Positions 5,522 through 7,460 of a stretch of DNA of 7,460 nucleotides are shown in pieces. The position numbers and the translations under genes were made by a program. The notes beneath the pieces are model-generated. The model did no database searches. It saw nothing but the letters and a program-made list of their open reading frames with translations, and was not told the origin of the DNA. The DNA is from an uncultured Prevotella sp. (GTDB lineage: Bacteria > Bacteroidota > Bacteroidia > Bacteroidales > Bacteroidaceae), in assembly GCA_900770025.1 (NCBI GenBank), contig CAAGIW010000010.1, positions 1-7,460 on the forward strand. Direction: 5' to 3'. Every line of letters starts with the position of its first letter. The first letter of the stretch is position 1.

Positions 5522-7039
5522 TTAGTCGATAATCAGGTTTTCACCAGTCATGTCGGCAGGCTGTTCCAGTCCCATGATGTGCAGGATAGAGGGTGCCACG
5601 TCTGCCAGGCGTCCGTTCTTCACCTTGGCCGAATTGTTGTTGGTGACGTAGATAAAGGGCACGGGGTTGAGCGAGTGGGCGGTGTTGGGCGTGTCATCGT
5701 CGTTGATGGCGTTGTCGGCATTGCCGTGGTCGGCAATGATGATGGCCTCATAGTCGTTTGCCTTGGCTGCTTCTATCACGTCGCGCACGCAGTTGTCCAC
5801 GGCATGAACGGCCTTGGCAATGGCGTTATACACGCCGGTGTGGCCCACCATGTCGCCGTTGGCAAAGTTCACTACGATGAAGTCATACTGCTGTGTGCCG
5901 ATGGCTTCCACCAGTTTCTCCTTCACTTCGTATGCGCTCATCTCGGGTTTCAGGTCATAGGTGGCCACCTTGGGCGAGGGCACCAGGATGCGGTCTTCGC
6001 CCTCGAAAGGAGCCTCCCGTCCGCCGTTGAAGAAGAAAGTCACGTGTGCATACTTCTCTGTCTCGGCGGTGTGCAGTTGTTTTTTGCCCTGTGCGCTGAG
6101 GTATTCGCCCAGTGTGTTGCCTACATTCTCTTTGGGGAAGAGGATGTGCACGCCCTGAAACGATGCGTCGTAGGGGGTCATGCAGTAGTATTGCAGGTTG
6201 GCAATGGTGTGCATACCCTCCTCGGGCATATCTTGCTGGGTGAGCACCTGGGTCAGTTCCTTGGCGCGGTCGTTGCGGAAGTTGATGAATATCACCACAT
6301 CGCCCTCCTCGATATTGCCGTTCACCTTGGCATTGCTGATGGGTTTGACAAACTCGTCGGTCACTCCCTCGGCATAGCTTTCCTCCATAGCCTTCACCAT
6401 GCAGTCGGCCTTCTTTCCCTTGCCTTCCACCAACAGGTCGTAGGCCTCTTTCACTCGGTTCCAACGCTTGTCGCGGTCCATGGCATAGAAGCGTCCCACG
6501 ATGCTTGCAATGTGCGCATCGTTCTGCTTGCACACCTCGCTCAGCTGCTTGATGAAGCCCACGCCGCTCTTGGGATCGGTGTCGCGGCCGTCCATGAAGC
6601 AGTGCACGTAGGTCTGCGTCAGTCCGTATGCCTTGCCTATCTCCACCAGTTTGAACAGGTGGTCTAATGAAGAGTGCACGCCGCCGTCAGAGGTAAGTCC
6701 CATCAGGTGCAGTTTCTTTCCGTTCTCCTTGGCGTAGGTATAGGCGGCCTTCACCTGGGGGTTGTCCTTGATGGAGCCGTCTTTGCAGGCACGATTGATT
6801 TTCACCAAATCTTGATATACGATACGTCCGGCGCCGATGTTCAGGTGCCCCACTTCCGAGTTGCCCATCTGTCCGTCGGGCAGACCCACGTCCTCGCCCG
6901 AGGCCTGCAGCTCTGAATGAGCGCTTACAGCGGTCAGCAAATCCAAATAGGGGGTAGGTGTGTTGTATATCACGTCCCCCTTACCATGTTTTCCGATTCC
7001 CCATCCGTCGAGAATCATCAGTAATGCCTTTTTAGCCAT
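5522..7039 (-). CDS. gpmI: 2,3-bisphosphoglycerate-independent phosphoglycerate mutase
   Basis: Cytosolic Mn-dependent enzyme that interconverts 3-phosphoglycerate and 2-phosphoglycerate in glycolysis and gluconeogenesis; 505 residues, close to the usual 505-515. By comparison with the Geobacillus stearothermophilus enzyme, the metal and catalytic residues are all present: D11 (ILDGWG) and the phosphorylated serine S61 (MGNSEVGH), D437 and H438 (ADHGNAD) for one metal; D396 and H400 (NGDMVGH) and H455 (NTAHS) for the other. Substrate-contact motifs are also present: H122 (GGVHS), the DGRD motif at 150-153, R255 and R258 (FRNDR) and K329 (ETEKYAH). The ATG at 7039 gives the canonical MAKKALLMILDGWG start. 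No Shine-Dalgarno sequence is well placed: AAGGAG lies about 30 bases upstream. The gene has its own promoter and terminator, so it is probably monocistronic. The identification is secure. Confidence 0.98.
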   Translation of the reverse strand: MAKKALLMILDGWGIGKHGKGDVIYNTPTPYLDLLTAVSAHSELQASGEDVGLPDGQMGNSEVGHLNIGAGRIVYQDLVKINRACKDGSIKDNPQVKAAYTYAKENGKKLHLMGLTSDGGVHSSLDHLFKLVEIGKAYGLTQTYVHCFMDGRDTDPKSGVGFIKQLSEVCKQNDAHIASIVGRFYAMDRDKRWNRVKEAYDLLVEGKGKKADCMVKAMEESYAEGVTDEFVKPISNAKVNGNIEEGDVVIFINFRNDRAKELTQVLTQQDMPEEGMHTIANLQYYCMTPYDASFQGVHILFPKENVGNTLGEYLSAQGKKQLHTAETEKYAHVTFFFNGGREAPFEGEDRILVPSPKVATYDLKPEMSAYEVKEKLVEAIGTQQYDFIVVNFANGDMVGHTGVYNAIAKAVHAVDNCVRDVIEAAKANDYEAIIIADHGNADNAINDDDTPNTAHSLNPVPFIYVTNNNSAKVKNGRLADVAPSILHIMGLEQPADMTGENLIID

Positions 7040-7086
7040 AATAAATAATGTATGATGTAATGTTGAATGCTCCTTCTATCGCGCTG

Positions 7087-7121
7087 CAAAATTACGGAAA
7101 AAAGTGCTGTTATCGCACAAA
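7087..7121 (-). promoter_or_regulatory. Bacteroidetes-type promoter for gpmI
   Basis: On the minus strand TTTG (7121-7118) is followed after 23 bases by TAATTTTG (7094-7087), matching the -33 and -7 elements, though the spacer is slightly longer than the usual 19-21. The start of transcription would be near 7080, giving a leader of about 40 nt before the ATG at 7039. Confidence 0.6.
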
Positions 7122-7230
7122 ACTTATCCTTTTTTTATGTCGAAGTGCATTGCCCCCAACTCACTGTATGGCCATCCTCCCCATCTGGCACTGCACTGTG
7201 AGATTCGTTTCTCCTCGCTTCAGGCCAAAC

Positions 7231-7270
7231 AAAAGCCCCCTCCCTGCCTCCCCGAGGGGGGAGGCAGGGA
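7231..7270. repeat. GC-rich palindromic element, copy A
   Basis: TCCCTGCCTCCCC (7241-7253) and GGGGAGGCAGGGA (7258-7270) form a perfect 13-bp inverted repeat around a 4-base loop, preceded by AAAAGCCCCC. It shares its AAAAGCCCC lead and CCTCCCC/GGGGAGG core with copy B at 7298-7328. It is stable enough to fold in RNA and is upstream of gpmI on the opposite side from the coding region. It is followed on the plus strand by A-rich rather than T-rich sequence, so it is not a standard plus-strand terminator. Confidence 0.75.
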
Positions 7271-7300
7271 ATTAAAAAATTAAAGGATTAAAAAATTAAA
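7271..7300. repeat. AT-rich 14-bp direct repeat
   Basis: ATTAAAAAATTAAA occurs at 7271-7284 and again at 7287-7300, separated by GG, giving a 16-bp period. The pair sits exactly between the two GC-rich palindromic elements. Function is unknown. Confidence 0.8.
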
Positions 7301-7328
7301 AGCCCCACCCAACCTCCCCAAGGGGAGG
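7298..7328. repeat. GC-rich palindromic element, copy B
   Basis: AAAAGCCCCACCC leads into CCTCCCC (7313-7319), AA, GGGGAGG (7322-7328), a near-perfect palindrome. It is a diverged copy of the element at 7231-7270, offset by 67 bp. From memory, motifs of this form (AAGCCCCACCC...CTCCCCAAGGGGAG) are common between genes in Bacteroidetes; that could not be checked here. Confidence 0.7.
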
Positions 7329-7460
7329 AGAAGAAAACATGAAAGCAGCGATTATTATGTGTAATAAGTGACTGATTATAAGAGAATAATGTGCTTTCTT
7401 GGACTATATTGAAGGCTTATCAAATTCCAAAGCAAATTGGGGTGATTTCCAAAACTGCCA

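Larger units (their letters stand above)
7040..7460. other. Right intergenic region, no supported gene
   Basis: Apart from the gpmI promoter and the palindromic and direct repeats, no gene is supported here. A 75-codon plus-strand frame (7048-7275) crosses the gpmI promoter and ends inside palindrome copy A, so it looks accidental. The last 120 bases are AT-rich. A plus-strand frame is open from about 7390 to the right edge, and short minus-strand frames enter from the right, but all are too short to identify. This end may belong to the border of the next gene. Confidence 0.55.

Noticed and set aside
5579..6667. 362-codon plus-strand frame antisense to gpmI
   Set aside because: The gpmI frame carries every expected active-site residue; the opposite frame has no domain and the same shadow composition.
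7048..7275. 75-codon plus-strand frame right of gpmI
   Set aside because: It covers the gpmI promoter in antisense and ends in the GC-rich palindrome, so it is most likely accidental.

Overview
The window looks like a chromosomal segment of a Bacteroidales bacterium, most likely Prevotella-type (Prevotellaceae). Three things point there. First, promoters have the Bacteroidetes form: TAnnTTTG -7 elements lie upstream of all four transcription units, one with a TTTG -33 element at 20-nt spacing. Second, the secreted glycosidase ends in a VYDLxGRKV...KGIYIVNGKKV tail of the kind common in Prevotella secreted proteins. Third, the protein-coding starts lack good Shine-Dalgarno sequences. The genus is an inference.

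Layout from left to right. Positions 1-408 hold no convincing gene. They contain a 22-bp tandem repeat array (about 54-168), a short inverted repeat and the promoter and leader of the first gene. Positions 409-3252 (+) encode a 947-residue secreted GH43 enzyme of the two-domain endo-arabinanase type, followed by an Ig-like domain, a LamG/concanavalin-like domain and a probable type IX secretion tail. Between this gene and the convergent next one lies a degenerate 22-23-bp tandem array whose first unit is the 3' end of the glycosidase gene itself. It ends in a 12-bp inverted repeat that overlaps the stop codon of the neighbour. Positions 3377-5035 (-) encode a periplasmic S41 carboxy-terminal processing protease with a PDZ domain. 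A divergent promoter region (5036-5263) separates it from tRNA-Asn(GTT) at 5264-5337 (+), which has its own terminator. A strong terminator at 5428-5469 serves gpmI (5522-7039, -), the cofactor-independent phosphoglycerate mutase. The right end (7040-7460) holds the gpmI promoter, two GC-rich palindromic elements and AT-rich direct repeats, with no supported gene.

The genes do not form one pathway. Each is a separate transcription unit: polysaccharide breakdown outside the cell (GH43), envelope proteolysis (S41), translation (tRNA-Asn) and glycolysis/gluconeogenesis (GpmI). I see no previously undescribed multi-gene system. The most unusual signals are the intergenic repeats, especially the array that appears to be built from the 3' end of the GH43 gene.
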